In this document: one piece after another, positions 7,156 to 16,900 of the stretch | Position numbering within the stretch: position 1 is the stretch's first letter | Layout of the letters: every line of letters begins with the position of its first letter | NCBI GenBank assembly: GCA_020722685.1 | Contig: DYKH01000062.1 | Span: forward strand, 1-31,745 | Length of the DNA stretch: 31,745 nt | Direction: 5' to 3' | Origin: Caldithrix sp. | GTDB lineage: Bacteria > KSB1 > UBA2214 > DYKH01 | Notes under the pieces: generated by a model | What the model was told of the DNA's origin: nothing | What the model saw: only the letters and a program-made list of their open reading frames with translations | Databases searched by the model: none | Position numbers and translations under genes: made by a program

Positions 7156-7809
7156 TCACGCCTGCAGCTTGACGATCAACTCGCTCAAAGTATCCGAGAC
7201 GTCTTCGATCTTGTTAGAAATAATCGTCAAGTGTCCCAAGAATTGCTTGAGGTGCAGCTTGTTCGCCAGAGGGAGGTCGGAATCGAAAATTTTGCGCGTC
7301 AGCTCCCATTCGATCTGATCGATTTCGTATTCCACTTGTGCTACGCGATGGACTATTTTACGCGTCTCTTTTTCATCAATTCGCTTGGCGAAGAAAAATT
7401 GATGAATGCCGGCCTTTAGCTCAGAAAACTGGTGTGTTGTCTTGTCAAAGATCTCCGCCAAGGTTTCCCGATATGCGGGTGGGATTTCCGGCCTTTCGCC
7501 GACCATGGCATCGCTCAAATCCTCTGCCAATCCCGCCAAGTTGTCCACGTCGCCTACCAATCCATGAATATCGGCGCGCAAGATGGGAAGAAAAGCACCT
7601 TCACCCAACAGGGCATAGATCTCCCGGCGCAGCTTATCCGCAGCGCGCTCGTGCTTTTCTACTTTCGTGGCGTTCTCGTCGGCTGCGGTTACATCTCCAG
7701 CCAAATATGCCGCAAAGACGCTTTTGGCAGCTTCGAGGCATTTTTCCGTACGTGATAGATGGTCGTCCACTAAATCGCGGACTTTACTTTCCTTTTTGGA
7801 TTTGAACAT
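7156..7809 (-). CDS. DUF47 family PhoU-like protein, partner of the Pit transporter
   Basis: The 217-residue product is helical and charged, with the DUF47/TIGR00153 pattern: an N-terminal MFKSKKESKVRDLV, then VEKHERAADKLRREIYALL near residues 55-75, a DVDNLAGLAEDLSDAM metal-site-like helix, and a second repeat ending SNKIEDVSDTLSELIVKL. These proteins resemble PhoU and are thought to control or assist Pit-type phosphate uptake on the cytoplasmic side. The ATG at 7809 has AAGG about 10 nt upstream; the GTG at 7818 would touch that site and is rejected. It sits 26 bp after the epimerase gene and 34 bp before the transporter. Confidence 0.93.
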   Translation of the reverse strand: MFKSKKESKVRDLVDDHLSRTEKCLEAAKSVFAAYLAGDVTAADENATKVEKHERAADKLRREIYALLGEGAFLPILRADIHGLVGDVDNLAGLAEDLSDAMVGERPEIPPAYRETLAEIFDKTTHQFSELKAGIHQFFFAKRIDEKETRKIVHRVAQVEYEIDQIEWELTRKIFDSDLPLANKLHLKQFLGHLTIISNKIEDVSDTLSELIVKLQA

Positions 7810-7835
7810 GGCACGCACCTTCTCTTCTAAAAGGA

Positions 7836-8978
7836 TTAGAATTCGCCGACGACTCCCAGGCCGGGGCGGTCAGGCAGGACCAGCCAGCCATCTTTCACTT
7901 TTACGCCGTCAAACGGATCGTTGCTGATGAGCAGGTTACCATCCAGATCGGGAAAATCCGTCAACGGCGAAAGATGCGCCGCGGCAGTGATCGAGAGCGA
8001 GCTGGAGACCATGCAGCCTAACATGATCTTCATGCCCAACGAACGAGCCATCCAGATCATGCGCAAGGCTTCCTGCAAGCCGCCGGACTTGTCGATCTTG
8101 ATATTGATGCCGTCAAAGGCTCCCGCCAGCTTGGGAATGTCCTTGGAGCTTTTGACGGATTCGTCGGCAAGGATGGGAATGGTAGCGCGCTCCCGCACCC
8201 AGGCGGTTTCTTCCAACATGTCCGCCGGCATAGGCTGCTCCACCAAATCCACGCCATTTTTGGCCAACCACTCGACTTTGCGCACAGCGGTTTCTTTGTC
8301 CTTCCAGCCTTCATTCGCATCCACACGCAAGGTTTTTTGGGTGACGCTGCGCACCGCCGCCAAAACTTCTTCATCGTTTTCCTTGCCCATTTTGATTTTG
8401 AGCAAGGGATATGCCTCCGCCTCGCGTACTTTTTCCTTGATGACTTCCATCGTATCGATGCCGATGGAAAAAGTGGTCTGCGGCGCTTTCTGAGGATCAA
8501 GGCCTAAAAACTGGTAATACGGGATACCCAGACTCTTGCTGATCCAATCCATCAGCGCCATGTCCATGGCCGCTTTGGCAGCAGTCTGGCCGGAACAAAT
8601 GTTTTGAATCGCTTCGCCCAAATCGACGAAGTGCCAAGGATTGCTGTTCTGCAGCAGTGGCTTAGCCTTTTCGATGGTTTCAATGGTAGATTCGAGTGTC
8701 TCTCCATAGCGGACGTTGTGCGCCGCTTCGCCAAGCCCGACAATGCCGTCTTTTTCCAGCTTGACGAAAACATTGTCCTTGTAAGTGCTGGTGCTGCGGG
8801 CGATGGTCCAAGCATGCTTGAGCTCCAAGCGCTTGGTTTTGTATTCGACTTTGAAACCGCCTGTAGAAACTGAAAAACTTTTCGCAACGCTGGTTGGCAA
8901 TGTGGCTGCACTCAGACCGGCTGCAGCCAATACGCCTTTCCCCGAAGTCTTCATGAATTCTTTCCGTGACATGGACAT
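7836..8978 (-). CDS. Dipeptide epimerase-like enolase-superfamily protein with Tat-like leader
   Basis: The 380-residue protein has the muconate-lactonising fold of the enolase superfamily with all expected active-site residues: KIK at 194-196, Asp220 in VDANEGW, Glu248 in VEQPMP, Asp272 in ADES and Lys294 in NIKID. A DLDG at 344-347 is the element that holds the dipeptide amino group in L-Ala-D/L-Glu epimerases, so I favour a dipeptide epimerase acting on murein peptides. The leader SRKEFMK plus a hydrophobic stretch and AKS resembles a twin-arginine signal with Arg-Lys in place of Arg-Arg, so export is likely but not certain. GGAGG lies 7 nt before the ATG. It heads a closely spaced run with the phosphate transporter genes, with no obvious link in function. 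Confidence 0.88.
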   Translation of the reverse strand: MSMSRKEFMKTSGKGVLAAAGLSAATLPTSVAKSFSVSTGGFKVEYKTKRLELKHAWTIARSTSTYKDNVFVKLEKDGIVGLGEAAHNVRYGETLESTIETIEKAKPLLQNSNPWHFVDLGEAIQNICSGQTAAKAAMDMALMDWISKSLGIPYYQFLGLDPQKAPQTTFSIGIDTMEVIKEKVREAEAYPLLKIKMGKENDEEVLAAVRSVTQKTLRVDANEGWKDKETAVRKVEWLAKNGVDLVEQPMPADMLEETAWVRERATIPILADESVKSSKDIPKLAGAFDGINIKIDKSGGLQEALRMIWMARSLGMKIMLGCMVSSSLSITAAAHLSPLTDFPDLDGNLLISNDPFDGVKVKDGWLVLPDRPGLGVVGEF

Positions 8979-9427
8979 TCAATTACCTCCGATTGGATTT
9001 TTTTGTTCGCCATCATTCTCTTAAGAAATTCCACTGCCGGCTGGCCGCTTGACCATGATGGAAATCGCTTTATCTCCCAAAGTGATTACACGTCTCATAC
9101 CAAAGGTATCTTCCCAACTCGCAGTACCGGCTGCAAGCAGGAGATCGTTTCCCTTAGTAGGGAAGATGCCTTCGGCATGACGTTGTAATTCAGGTTTTAT
9201 TTGTAAGGTATCTCCGTGTCTGCTCGAGTGCAAGCTGGATCAAGAAAACCTATTTCCATTATAACTGTGAGTCGTAGGAGACCTCTCCAGACGTCGATTT
9301 TGATGCACACTGTGATCGGACTCGGAGAGTCCTCCTACGAGCATATCAGTTCTTGCGAGCAATTGCCGATCTGAAAAATGGGCTAAATCTTTCCGTATTC
9401 GGTTTTGTCAGGTCACTTGCTCATTAT
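8979..9427. other. Intergenic region, 449 bp, with one large hairpin element
   Basis: No coding frame here looks real. The main content is the imperfect inverted repeat at 9095-9180, listed separately. The stretch from 9240 to 9427 shows no gene or clear terminator. Confidence 0.6.
9095..9180. repeat. Imperfect 23-bp inverted repeat (REP-like hairpin)
   Basis: The arms at 9095-9117 and 9158-9180 match at 19 of 23 positions; the core is GGTATCTTCCC / GGGAAGATGCC. On the minus strand two of the four differences become G-U pairs, so the RNA stem is better on that strand. A smaller GCAG...CTGC hairpin (9121-9134) lies in the loop. The pattern is that of a dispersed extragenic hairpin element upstream of the epimerase gene. 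Confidence 0.6.
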
Positions 9428-10342
9428 TCACGTGGTCGAAGATCCCACTATCTGCGATTCTCTAAAACCTCTTTCGAAAGGAATGAGCTCAATACCGAAA
9501 TCCTTCGCAAAAGGAACCGGATCGCAGACATTATCTTGGATGAGCATTTTCAATCGATCAGAGTCGATGGGAGAGAAAGGCAGCCATCCCATTAAGAAGG
9601 CGATTCCTCTGGCTATGGAGATGGGTACCGGAATCGGCCGCACCTTTTTGTTGATGACCTTGCCAATGACGGACAATTGCTGGCGATAAGTGAGAGCCTG
9701 CGGTCCGCCGACATCGTATGTCTTGTTGTAGGCCGCCGGATTTTCCAAAGCCTGCACAAAGCCTTGCGACACATTGTGGATGGATATGGGCTGATGCTTG
9801 TAATCGCCCGACCCGAAAATAGGAATGATGCCGAGCGGACTCTGTCGTATCATTTTCGCGATCATGCCATACACGGCGTCACCGGGTCCAAAAATGAAAG
9901 AGGGACGAAAGATGGTGTAGTTCAGGCCGCTGTGGCGAACGTACTCTTCTGCGCGACCCTTGGTGCGCAAATAGGGCGTGATTCCATCCGGGTCAGCGCC
10001 CAACGCGCTCATGTGCAGAAAACGACTAACTCCTTGCGACCTGGCCGCCTCGATCATGTTTTTAGTGGCCGTAAAATTGACCGATTCGAAGGTAATTCCT
10101 CGCAGCCGCGATTCGCGGATAATCGCTACCAGATGGATGACGGCGTCGCATCCCGCCAAGGCATGCTCCAAAGTATCGGGCCTGGTTACATCGCCGACGA
10201 CGTACTCGAGTTGGGCTGACTCTGTCCGCTTGTTGAAACGGGCGGAACGCACCAGACAACGAACGGCGTGACCGGCTTTGATCAAATCCTGCAAGATGAA
10301 AAAGCCCACATATCCGGTGGAGCCGGTGAGAAAGATTTTCAT
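9428..10342 (-). CDS. NAD(P)-binding SDR protein, NDUFA9/NmrA-like
   Basis: The 304-residue product begins with a Rossmann motif, MKIFLTGSTGYVG, and continues with VVGDVTRPDTLEHAL and AVIHLVAI. It has the atypical extended-SDR centre of complex-I NDUFA9-like proteins (FLHMSALGAD, then YLRTKGRAEEYVR with Tyr and Lys of the Y-X3-K type). A FRPSFIFGPGD stretch and a C-terminal substrate-side region follow. Relatives act as NAD(P)H-dependent reductases or epimerases or as non-catalytic nucleotide-binding proteins; the substrate is unknown. GGAG lies 8 nt before the ATG at 10342, which also places the Rossmann motif at the very N-terminus; a start at 10384 is rejected. A good minus-strand promoter lies at 10502-10530. 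The HldE-like gene is divergent. Confidence 0.85.
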   Translation of the reverse strand: MKIFLTGSTGYVGFFILQDLIKAGHAVRCLVRSARFNKRTESAQLEYVVGDVTRPDTLEHALAGCDAVIHLVAIIRESRLRGITFESVNFTATKNMIEAARSQGVSRFLHMSALGADPDGITPYLRTKGRAEEYVRHSGLNYTIFRPSFIFGPGDAVYGMIAKMIRQSPLGIIPIFGSGDYKHQPISIHNVSQGFVQALENPAAYNKTYDVGGPQALTYRQQLSVIGKVINKKVRPIPVPISIARGIAFLMGWLPFSPIDSDRLKMLIQDNVCDPVPFAKDFGIELIPFERGFRESQIVGSSTT

Positions 10343-10440
10343 AGAGAATCTCCAGTGAGCTCCCTCTCTGAGCAAATACAGCATGTGCCTGTTTGCATAA
10401 CCTGGATCGTTCGTTTTAGTGGGTGATTTTTTAGATAAGA

Positions 10441-10474
10441 AAGGAAGCCAGTTTTCCGGTGGCGGTGCTTCCTT
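10441..10474. repeat. 8-bp perfect hairpin in the leader of the NDUFA9-like gene
   Basis: AAGGAAGC (10441-10448) and GCTTCCTT (10467-10474) form a perfect stem with an 18-nt loop. It lies downstream of the minus-strand promoter, so it would be in the 5' leader of that transcript. No T-run follows on either strand. Confidence 0.45.
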
Positions 10475-10501
10475 GCGAACTCATTATTCGAATTGCGGGT
10501 A

Positions 10502-10530
10502 AATATAACTTGCCAAAACTATGAAGTCAA
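10502..10530 (-). promoter_or_regulatory. Predicted sigma-70 promoter for the NDUFA9-like gene
   Basis: On the minus strand TTGACT (10530-10525), a 17-nt spacer and TATATT (10507-10502) each match the sigma-70 consensus at five of six bases. The leader to the ATG at 10342 would be about 155 nt. Confidence 0.6.
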
Positions 10531-10727
10531 GCAATTGATTGTCGGAACGGTCGCATTCTTCTCGTGACCATGGTTGGCGGCGGTGAAGCCGCAACGATGG
10601 CCGTGTTAAACCGTTTGCACCACAGCCAAAATCTCCTTACATTTTCCCACTTGCCGGAAGAGCCAGTGAGGTTCGATATGAGTGAAGAATGACCGGCGCA
10701 GCTACGGACGATATTGGAAGATTCGGT

Positions 10728-12200
10728 ATGGAAAATTTGAATCAACTTTTTGCGAGCATTCAGAATAAGCATGTGACGCTTATCGGCGACATTTATCTCG
10801 ACGAGTACATCTACGGCGAGATGAATCAAATTTCCGCCGAGGGTCCCTATCCGGTAGTGCATAGCAACAAGAGAATCTCGGTTCCCAGCGCCGCCGGGCA
10901 TGCAGCCGTTCTGATGCAAGGATTTGGGTTGCAGGTTCATCTGATCGGCATCGTCGGCAAGGATGCCAACGGCCTGGAAGCCATTCGCTTACTGCAAGAA
11001 AAGGGGATCGATACCACCGGCGTATTGATCGATGCTGCATTCACCACCAATTGCCGAACGCGAATCAGCGTCGCCGGCTCGCGGTACTCCAAGCAAGAAG
11101 TTCTGCAAGTGGAGACTCTCAAACCGCCAGCCATAGAGGGTGAGCGATCAATTCGTATGCTCGAACACCTACAGAAGCAAGCTGTGAAGAGTGAAGGCCT
11201 CGTGGTTTTGGATAAGGATCAAAGCGTCGTCACTGCGAGCGCCATACCTGCTATTCGGCAAATCGCCGAAAAGCACCGGCTGTTGCTCGTGGGCGATTCC
11301 GAGCAGCAAACCAAATTGCTCACCGACTTTGGCGCCCTGACCCCCAACGAGCCGGAAGCCAGGGAGGCCTTGGGAGATGGTGACGATCCGGTCGGTATAG
11401 GCACTCGACTGCGGGACAAGCTGCGCTGCGGCACGCTGTTCATGACGCGCGGTGCCAAGGGCATCAGTGTTTTTGAAGAAAGCGGTAAGGTTTCCCATTT
11501 GCCGACCGAGGCGCGGGAGGTCTTTGACGTCAGCGGAGCGGGCGAAACGGTGCTGGCAGCGATTACCGCTGGAATGATTGCCGGGCGCCCTCCGGTGGAA
11601 GTCGCCCAACTAGCCAATCTGGCCGCCGGGGTCGCAGTGGCAAAACCCGGTTTGTCCGAGGTGAGCATCGATGAGATTCTCGAATTCAATCGGCGCTTGG
11701 ATGCCGAAATGGAAGCGGAAAAGCTGGTTACTTTGAGCCGGCTAATGGGCGTCGTTCAACGGGCCAAGTCCGAAGGCAAAAAAGTGGTTTGGACCAACGG
11801 CTGCTTTGATATCATGCACGTCGGCCACATTCTGTACTTGGAGAAAGCGCGCTCGTTAGGCGACATGCTGATCGTTGGATTGAACAGCGATGCTTCGGTG
11901 CGCGCCTCCAAAGGCCCCGCACGCCCGATTGTCGTGGAAAGCCAGCGGGCCAAGTTGCTCACCGCCATGACCTGCGTCGATTACGTGACCATCTTTGACG
12001 AGCAAACGCCCATCAAATTACTCGAAGCTTTGAGGCCGGATGTCTATGCCAAAGGCGGGGACTATACGATGGATACCATCAATCAAGATGAACGCCGCTT
12101 GGTGGAGAGTTATGGCGGCGAGATTGCTTTGATGCCGGGAGTAGAGGGGATGTCCACGACGAACTTGATCGAGAAGATTTTGCAAAGCTACCAACGCTGA
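10728..12200 (+). CDS. hldE: HldE-like bifunctional protein with a degenerate kinase half and an intact nucleotidyltransferase half
   Basis: The 490-residue product has the HldE (RfaE) order: a PfkB/ribokinase-like domain (about 1-320) and a cytidylyltransferase-like domain (about 340-490). In lipopolysaccharide heptose synthesis these phosphorylate heptose-7-phosphate and then make ADP-heptose. The C-terminal half is complete: WTNGCFDIMHVGH with HXGH at 364-367, GLNSDASVRASKGPARP, KGGDY and STTNLIEKI. The kinase half is altered at key places. The usual GGAANV substrate motif reads PSAAGHAAV (53-61), and the catalytic GAGD is GAGE, with Glu273 coded by GAA at 11544-11546. It may be a weak or dead kinase. 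The start at 10728 has GGAAG 7 nt upstream and gives the usual N-terminus; ATG 10689 is the alternative. Confidence 0.85.
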   Translation: MENLNQLFASIQNKHVTLIGDIYLDEYIYGEMNQISAEGPYPVVHSNKRISVPSAAGHAAVLMQGFGLQVHLIGIVGKDANGLEAIRLLQEKGIDTTGVLIDAAFTTNCRTRISVAGSRYSKQEVLQVETLKPPAIEGERSIRMLEHLQKQAVKSEGLVVLDKDQSVVTASAIPAIRQIAEKHRLLLVGDSEQQTKLLTDFGALTPNEPEAREALGDGDDPVGIGTRLRDKLRCGTLFMTRGAKGISVFEESGKVSHLPTEAREVFDVSGAGETVLAAITAGMIAGRPPVEVAQLANLAAGVAVAKPGLSEVSIDEILEFNRRLDAEMEAEKLVTLSRLMGVVQRAKSEGKKVVWTNGCFDIMHVGHILYLEKARSLGDMLIVGLNSDASVRASKGPARPIVVESQRAKLLTAMTCVDYVTIFDEQTPIKLLEALRPDVYAKGGDYTMDTINQDERRLVESYGGEIALMPGVEGMSTTNLIEKILQSYQR

Positions 12201-12683
12201 GCAGGCTTTGCCTCCTGCCAAGTCACACTGATGCCGGGATCGTGATCCGACATCCGGGTGCGCGGCAAAGCGAGCTTTTCGACACAAGGCAACCCGTCTC
12301 TGATCGAAAAGGTTCTCTTTCTTCAAGCCAATGACCATATTTTGGAGCGCCAAACTCAAGATCGGCCCGGCTTCTGCTCAGCTCAAACCGGCGCAGAAAG
12401 CAGGCGGAAAGTTTTGCGTAGATTTTGTTCCTTTTTCCCAGATATCCGATGCGCAGTGTCTCGCCATGCAGGGATCGGTCCTCTCTCTCTACCATTGACA
12501 CCGACTGCCGGTATTCGGCGATCGCGGAGTCGAGATCGTTCTTCAGGTAAAGAGCATTTCCAAGTTTAAAATGACCGAGGAGAATTATCTGTGAATTGTC
12601 GTTCTGCACAGCCGTCTTGATTGGTTACGAAATTTTATGCAACTCTTGTCTGTTTCCTGGGTGGAAATTATAGCGAGGTAGTC
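12201..12683. other. Intergenic region, 483 bp, between the HldE-like gene and nadA
   Basis: More than half of it is the 263-bp copy of CHAT-gene sequence listed separately. The first 155 bp show only a short GCAGG/CCTGC hairpin after the HldE stop (12201-12218). The last 65 bp lead into nadA. Confidence 0.6.
12356..12618 (-). pseudogene. Isolated 263-bp fragment duplicating codons 514-601 of the CHAT-TPR gene
   Basis: Bases 12356-12618 align without gaps to 15518-15780 at a constant offset of 3162, with 6 differences by my count (about 97.7% identity). In the minus-strand frame five of the six change an amino acid, for example NLGNAL to KLGNAL, which suggests no selection on the copy. At both ends the match stops abruptly, and the reading frame runs on into unrelated sequence (EFGAPKYGHW and onward). 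There is no start signal, and the piece codes for TPR helices only. It is therefore a recent partial duplication inserted between two plus-strand housekeeping genes, or the scar of a larger rearrangement. It also provides a 263-bp direct repeat for recombination. Confidence 0.9.
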
Positions 12684-13739
12684 ATGCCGATCGTTGAAAA
12701 GAATGTTGAAGATACTTTCCAAAGAATGTCCGAAAGGCTCAGCGGTGTCGTGCCCGACGTTGAGCTGAGATACAAAGCAGAATTGGTTTTTAAGATCAAT
12801 AGGGTGAAAGCGGAGCGAAACGCGGTTATCCTAGGGCACAATTACATGGAGCCGGCTCTTTACCTTTCCGTACCGGATTTTGTCGGCGATTCGCTGGAAC
12901 TCAGTCGCAAAGCCGCCACCACGGACAAAGATCCCATCGTTTTTTGCGGCGTGCGGTTTATGGCCGAGACTGCCAAGATTCTCAATCCGGAAAAGACCGT
13001 ACTGATTCCTTCAGCCAAGGCCGGTTGTTCATTGGCAGAATGTATCACCGCGGAAGACGTGCGCCAGCTTCGTAAGCAGTATCCCGGCGTGCCGGTGGTG
13101 GCTTATGTGAACACCTATGCAGACGTCAAGGCGGAAAGTGACGTGTGTTGCACATCCGGGAATGCAACGGCGGTAGTCGAGTCGCTCAAAGCGGACACGG
13201 TCATTTTTTTGCCGGACGAATACATGGCTAAAAACATCGCCAAGGAAACCAATAAGCACATCGTCTTTCCGGTGAAGCATCCGCGTTCCGAGAAACGCAT
13301 GGACACAAGCCTGGATTACACCATCATCGGCTGGCACGGCAAATGTGAGGTGCATGAAAAGTTCACCGTAGAAGACATTATGCGGGTGCGCGATCAATTC
13401 CCCGACGTAGTCGTGCTGGCTCACCCCGAGTGCAGCCCGGAGGTGGTGGAGGCTGCAGATTTCTCCGGCAGCACTTCGGCGATGATCAAGTACGTGCAAA
13501 ATACTCACGCGCCCCGGTATCTGCTTCTCACCGAATGCAGCATGGGCGACAACATTGCCGCTGAAAATCCCCAAAAGGAGATGCTGCGGCTGTGTAGTGT
13601 GCGCTGTCCGCACATGAATGAGATTACTCTGGAAGAGACATATAATTCCCTGCGCCAAAATCGGTTTGTAGTGGAGGTGCCGGAAGATATTCGCCTGCGC
13701 GCCAAAAAGGCGGTGGATAGGATGCTGGCGATTGGGTAG
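12684..13739 (+). CDS. nadA: Quinolinate synthase A
   Basis: The 351-residue product is a complete NadA. This cytosolic 4Fe-4S enzyme condenses iminoaspartate with dihydroxyacetone phosphate to quinolinate in de novo NAD synthesis. Visible signatures are AVILGHNYMEPALY, FVGDSLELSRKA, FCGVRFMAETAKIL, SAKAGCSLAECIT (first cluster Cys), AYVNTYADVKAESDVCCTSG, VLAHPECSPEV (second Cys) and CSVRCPHMNEITLE (third Cys). The start is ATG 12684 behind a GAGG-like site. An upstream in-frame TTG/ATG at 12621 would add a stretch (MVTKFYATLVCFLGGNYSEV) that is not part of the family. No nadB or nadC is next to it. The gene is separated from the HldE-like gene by a duplicated CHAT fragment. Confidence 0.96.
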   Translation: MPIVEKNVEDTFQRMSERLSGVVPDVELRYKAELVFKINRVKAERNAVILGHNYMEPALYLSVPDFVGDSLELSRKAATTDKDPIVFCGVRFMAETAKILNPEKTVLIPSAKAGCSLAECITAEDVRQLRKQYPGVPVVAYVNTYADVKAESDVCCTSGNATAVVESLKADTVIFLPDEYMAKNIAKETNKHIVFPVKHPRSEKRMDTSLDYTIIGWHGKCEVHEKFTVEDIMRVRDQFPDVVVLAHPECSPEVVEAADFSGSTSAMIKYVQNTHAPRYLLLTECSMGDNIAAENPQKEMLRLCSVRCPHMNEITLEETYNSLRQNRFVVEVPEDIRLRAKKAVDRMLAIG

Positions 13740-13917
13740 GAACTTAGATTTCAGGAATTCTGCAGACTATGCGGAAAGAATGCACTTGTTGCGAGAGTAA
13801 TTCAAGTCTGAATTAGGCCGGACAGGTGCGTGATGACAAAGACAGAGGTAGTATGTTATTTTTGTCGCTTTCGTTGTCGGCGGGTAACTTTTAACAGGAG
13901 GTCCGTCATGGGGCCGG

Positions 13918-16900
13918 CTAAACGCCTTCCCGCCGGGCGGCCGTCCTGATTTTGCTCCGAAGGAACCAATAAGCCGCGATAGCTACTACACCGCTGGTGA
14001 AGAGCAGCCACAAAGCGATGCCGAAGTCAAGTCCTTTTGCGGAAGCTTGGACATCAAAGCCAGGATCACCGAACAAGACGAACGCCGCCCAGAAGAGCGG
14101 GTGCTGGTAGTGCATCCCATTCGGCTGGATCGGCTGCTTGAGAAGCGTTAACTTGGCCTCTGTCAGGGCTTCAGCTTTCGATCTCCTACGATTAAAAAGA
14201 TTCTCATAAAACGCTGGCATTAGCTCAGAGGTGAGCTTGTCGTCCACCTTCCACAGCGTCATGAGCACGGAACCGGCGCCGGCGGCAAGGAACTGCCTGG
14301 GTAAGCCGAGCACCCCCTCGCCATGAACCAGCTTGCCTCTGCCGGTTTCACAGGCGCTCAGCACCACCAAGTCACAATTCAAATCCAAGTTGGAAATCTC
14401 ATAGCCCATCAAAATGCCGTCATCGGCAGAGTCCGGGCTGGCGGCTAAAATCAGGCCGGAAAAAGCATCGAAGGTGGTGTCCACGAATGCGTGCGTAGCG
14501 AAATGTAAAATCCGGTGCTGCGACGCCTCCTGCAAAAAGAGCGATTCGTTGGCGGAACCGCGTTTCAGAATTTCCGTCCTTTTACGCACCCGTCGTATTC
14601 TTTCGGCCTCGACTTCAGCAAAGGGGAGCGGATCGAAGCTCCAACCGGTGCGAAAACGCAACAACAGCTCCTTGTCGGACGGTTCATGGTGCCCTGCAAA
14701 GGGATTGGCAAGGACCAGCACGTCTCCGTCCGCGCGCGCCCGCCCATTTGTCGCTTTCAACAAGTTCGCCGTCGGGCTATAGAAGAACACATGGCGGTGC
14801 AGCAAGAATGCGTCGGCATACGAATGGTCGTCTGTGGGAAGATATGTCGCCTTTTGCGGAGCCTGAGTCAACAATAGCTCCAGAGGCAGGTTGGCCAGGG
14901 TAAAATCAGGAATGACGACCAATCGCGTTGGCAGCGGCAGGACCTTTTCCACTGGCTCGACCAGGGTCTGATACAAGTGATATGCAAGACGCGCTTGGAA
15001 TTCGGTCCGAGAGGCTGAAGACGCTCCCAGACGATGTAGCGGTCTCATCAAAGAGTCGATCATGGGAGTCAGCGTTTTCGGCTTCGCTTGCAAACGCACG
15101 GCGGTAGCAGTATCCCCGGTGGCGACCACAACAAAAGCGGCCTCCTCCGAGATGCTATAGTGCAGCAAGCCGCATCGAGCCTGCGCCAAGTACTTTTGCA
15201 GACTCGTAAGCGGCTGTACGGCAAAGGAAGCGCTATGATACGCGGTGTCTGTCGAGTCGGTTTGCCGGAGACGTTGCTCGAGGAGTGAGTATTTGGCTGT
15301 CTCAAGATCGGAGAGCAATCGGCTCCACTCGTCGGCGCTGCGGGATAGTGTCGATTCCTCGCGAAGTCGCCTTTGCGCCTGACTCAAACGTTGGCAGGCC
15401 TGCCGGTACGGCTCGTCAGCGACTGTTGCCGGTTTCAGCCGCGTTCGATCCGCCTTACCGAGCTTAAAAGCCTTCAGAACTTGACTCTTGCTCCTCTCGG
15501 TCCAGTGATAGAGACTGTCAAGATCGGCCCGGCTTCTGCTCAGCTCAAACCGGCGCAGAAAGCAGGCGGAAAGTTTTGCGTAGATTTTGTTCCTTTTTCC
15601 CAGATATCCGATGCGCAGTGTCTCGCCATGCAGGGATCGGTCCTCTCTCTCTACCATTGACACCGACTGCCGGTATTCGGCGATCGCGGGGTCAAGATCG
15701 TTCTTCAGGTAAAGAGCATTTCCAAGGTTAAAATGACTGAGGAGAATCATCTGTGAATTGTTGTTCTGCACAGCCGTCTTTAAGGTGGCTTGGTAAAGCT
15801 CGATTGCGTGATCTATGTTGCCGAGCAGCAGCTCTATGTCACCGACAGCCATGCGGTACCAGGCAATGTACGCAGAAGCCCGGGCCATCTCAGCAAAGCG
15901 AAGCGCCCGCAAGCACTTTTCCTTGGCGGATGTCAGCCTGCCTTGCAGGCGGTCTATGTCGGCGAGCTTCCAGGTCCAAAAGGCGGCTTGGATCGGATCC
16001 GACTGCAAGGCGGGTGACTCGACTATTTGTTGAAGGATCCGTCTTGCCTGGGCGAAATCTCCCTGAAGAACCGCCAAGTCCGCTAATTTGGCGTTGATCT
16101 CTCTCTGCTGCTCGACCAGTCTTTGCGATGCTGCCAGCCCATAAGCTTCCAGATAGAGCCTCTTGGCCATGGCGTGTTGTTTGATGGTAGAATACAAATC
16201 GGCTCGATGGGTCATCAGCGCAACGAGTTGTTTGGCATTTGCATCCCGACTGATGTATTTTTCTCCCTCCAAGTAGGCCGCAAGAGCGTCGCTCAGCCTG
16301 CCCACATTGGAAAGCGTTTGTCCTAATTGCAAGTAGCACTCCGCCAAATGCTCTCGGCTGCCGATTCCATGGCTCGCTTTGGTGGCGCTGTTGAGCAAGG
16401 TGATGGCGTCATCGTATTTGCCCAACCGTGATTGAAGGTTGCCCCAATTAGCGCTCACGATTTGCATGCGCTCCCAGTCCCCAATGCGGACGGCAATGGC
16501 AAAGGCCGAATCATAGCAGCTCTCCGCCAAATCGTACTTGGCCCTTTGTCCAGCTACGTAGGCGATGCAGTTTAGGGACGTGGCCTGCTGCTGCAAATCA
16601 TGGGTGGCGCGCGCTTTTTCGAGGCCCAGACGCCATAGCGAATCGGCGGACGAAAGCCGGCCCAGATGGAAATGGCAGTAGCCCAACCTGTGCAGCAGGG
16701 TCAAGTCATCGAAGCATCTCGCCGGTAAGCTGGCAAAATGTTTGATGGCGGACAAATAGTCACGGTCAATGGTAAGCTTAAAAGCCTTGATGATGTTTTG
16801 TGATTTGGGATCAGAAGCGCAGTTTTGTATCGTGGGTGTTGTTTGAAAGCGCCCGTTGGTTTGATAGTCAAATTCCAAAAGCTCGTACATCAGGGCCGCT

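Larger units (their letters stand above)
10343..10727. other. Divergent intergenic region, 385 bp
   Basis: It holds the minus-strand promoter at 10502-10530 and the hairpin at 10441-10474. For the plus-strand gene only a weak element is visible (TTGCAC, 17 nt, TACATT near 10617-10645). No coding frame is convincing. Confidence 0.5.

Noticed and set aside
13833..13949. Small plus-strand frame with VCYFCRFRC and an internal AGGAGG before an ATG at 13908
   Set aside because: It runs into the 3' end of the CHAT gene, and the part after AGGAGG codes only 13 residues. The good ribosome-binding-like site may be chance in a G-rich stretch.
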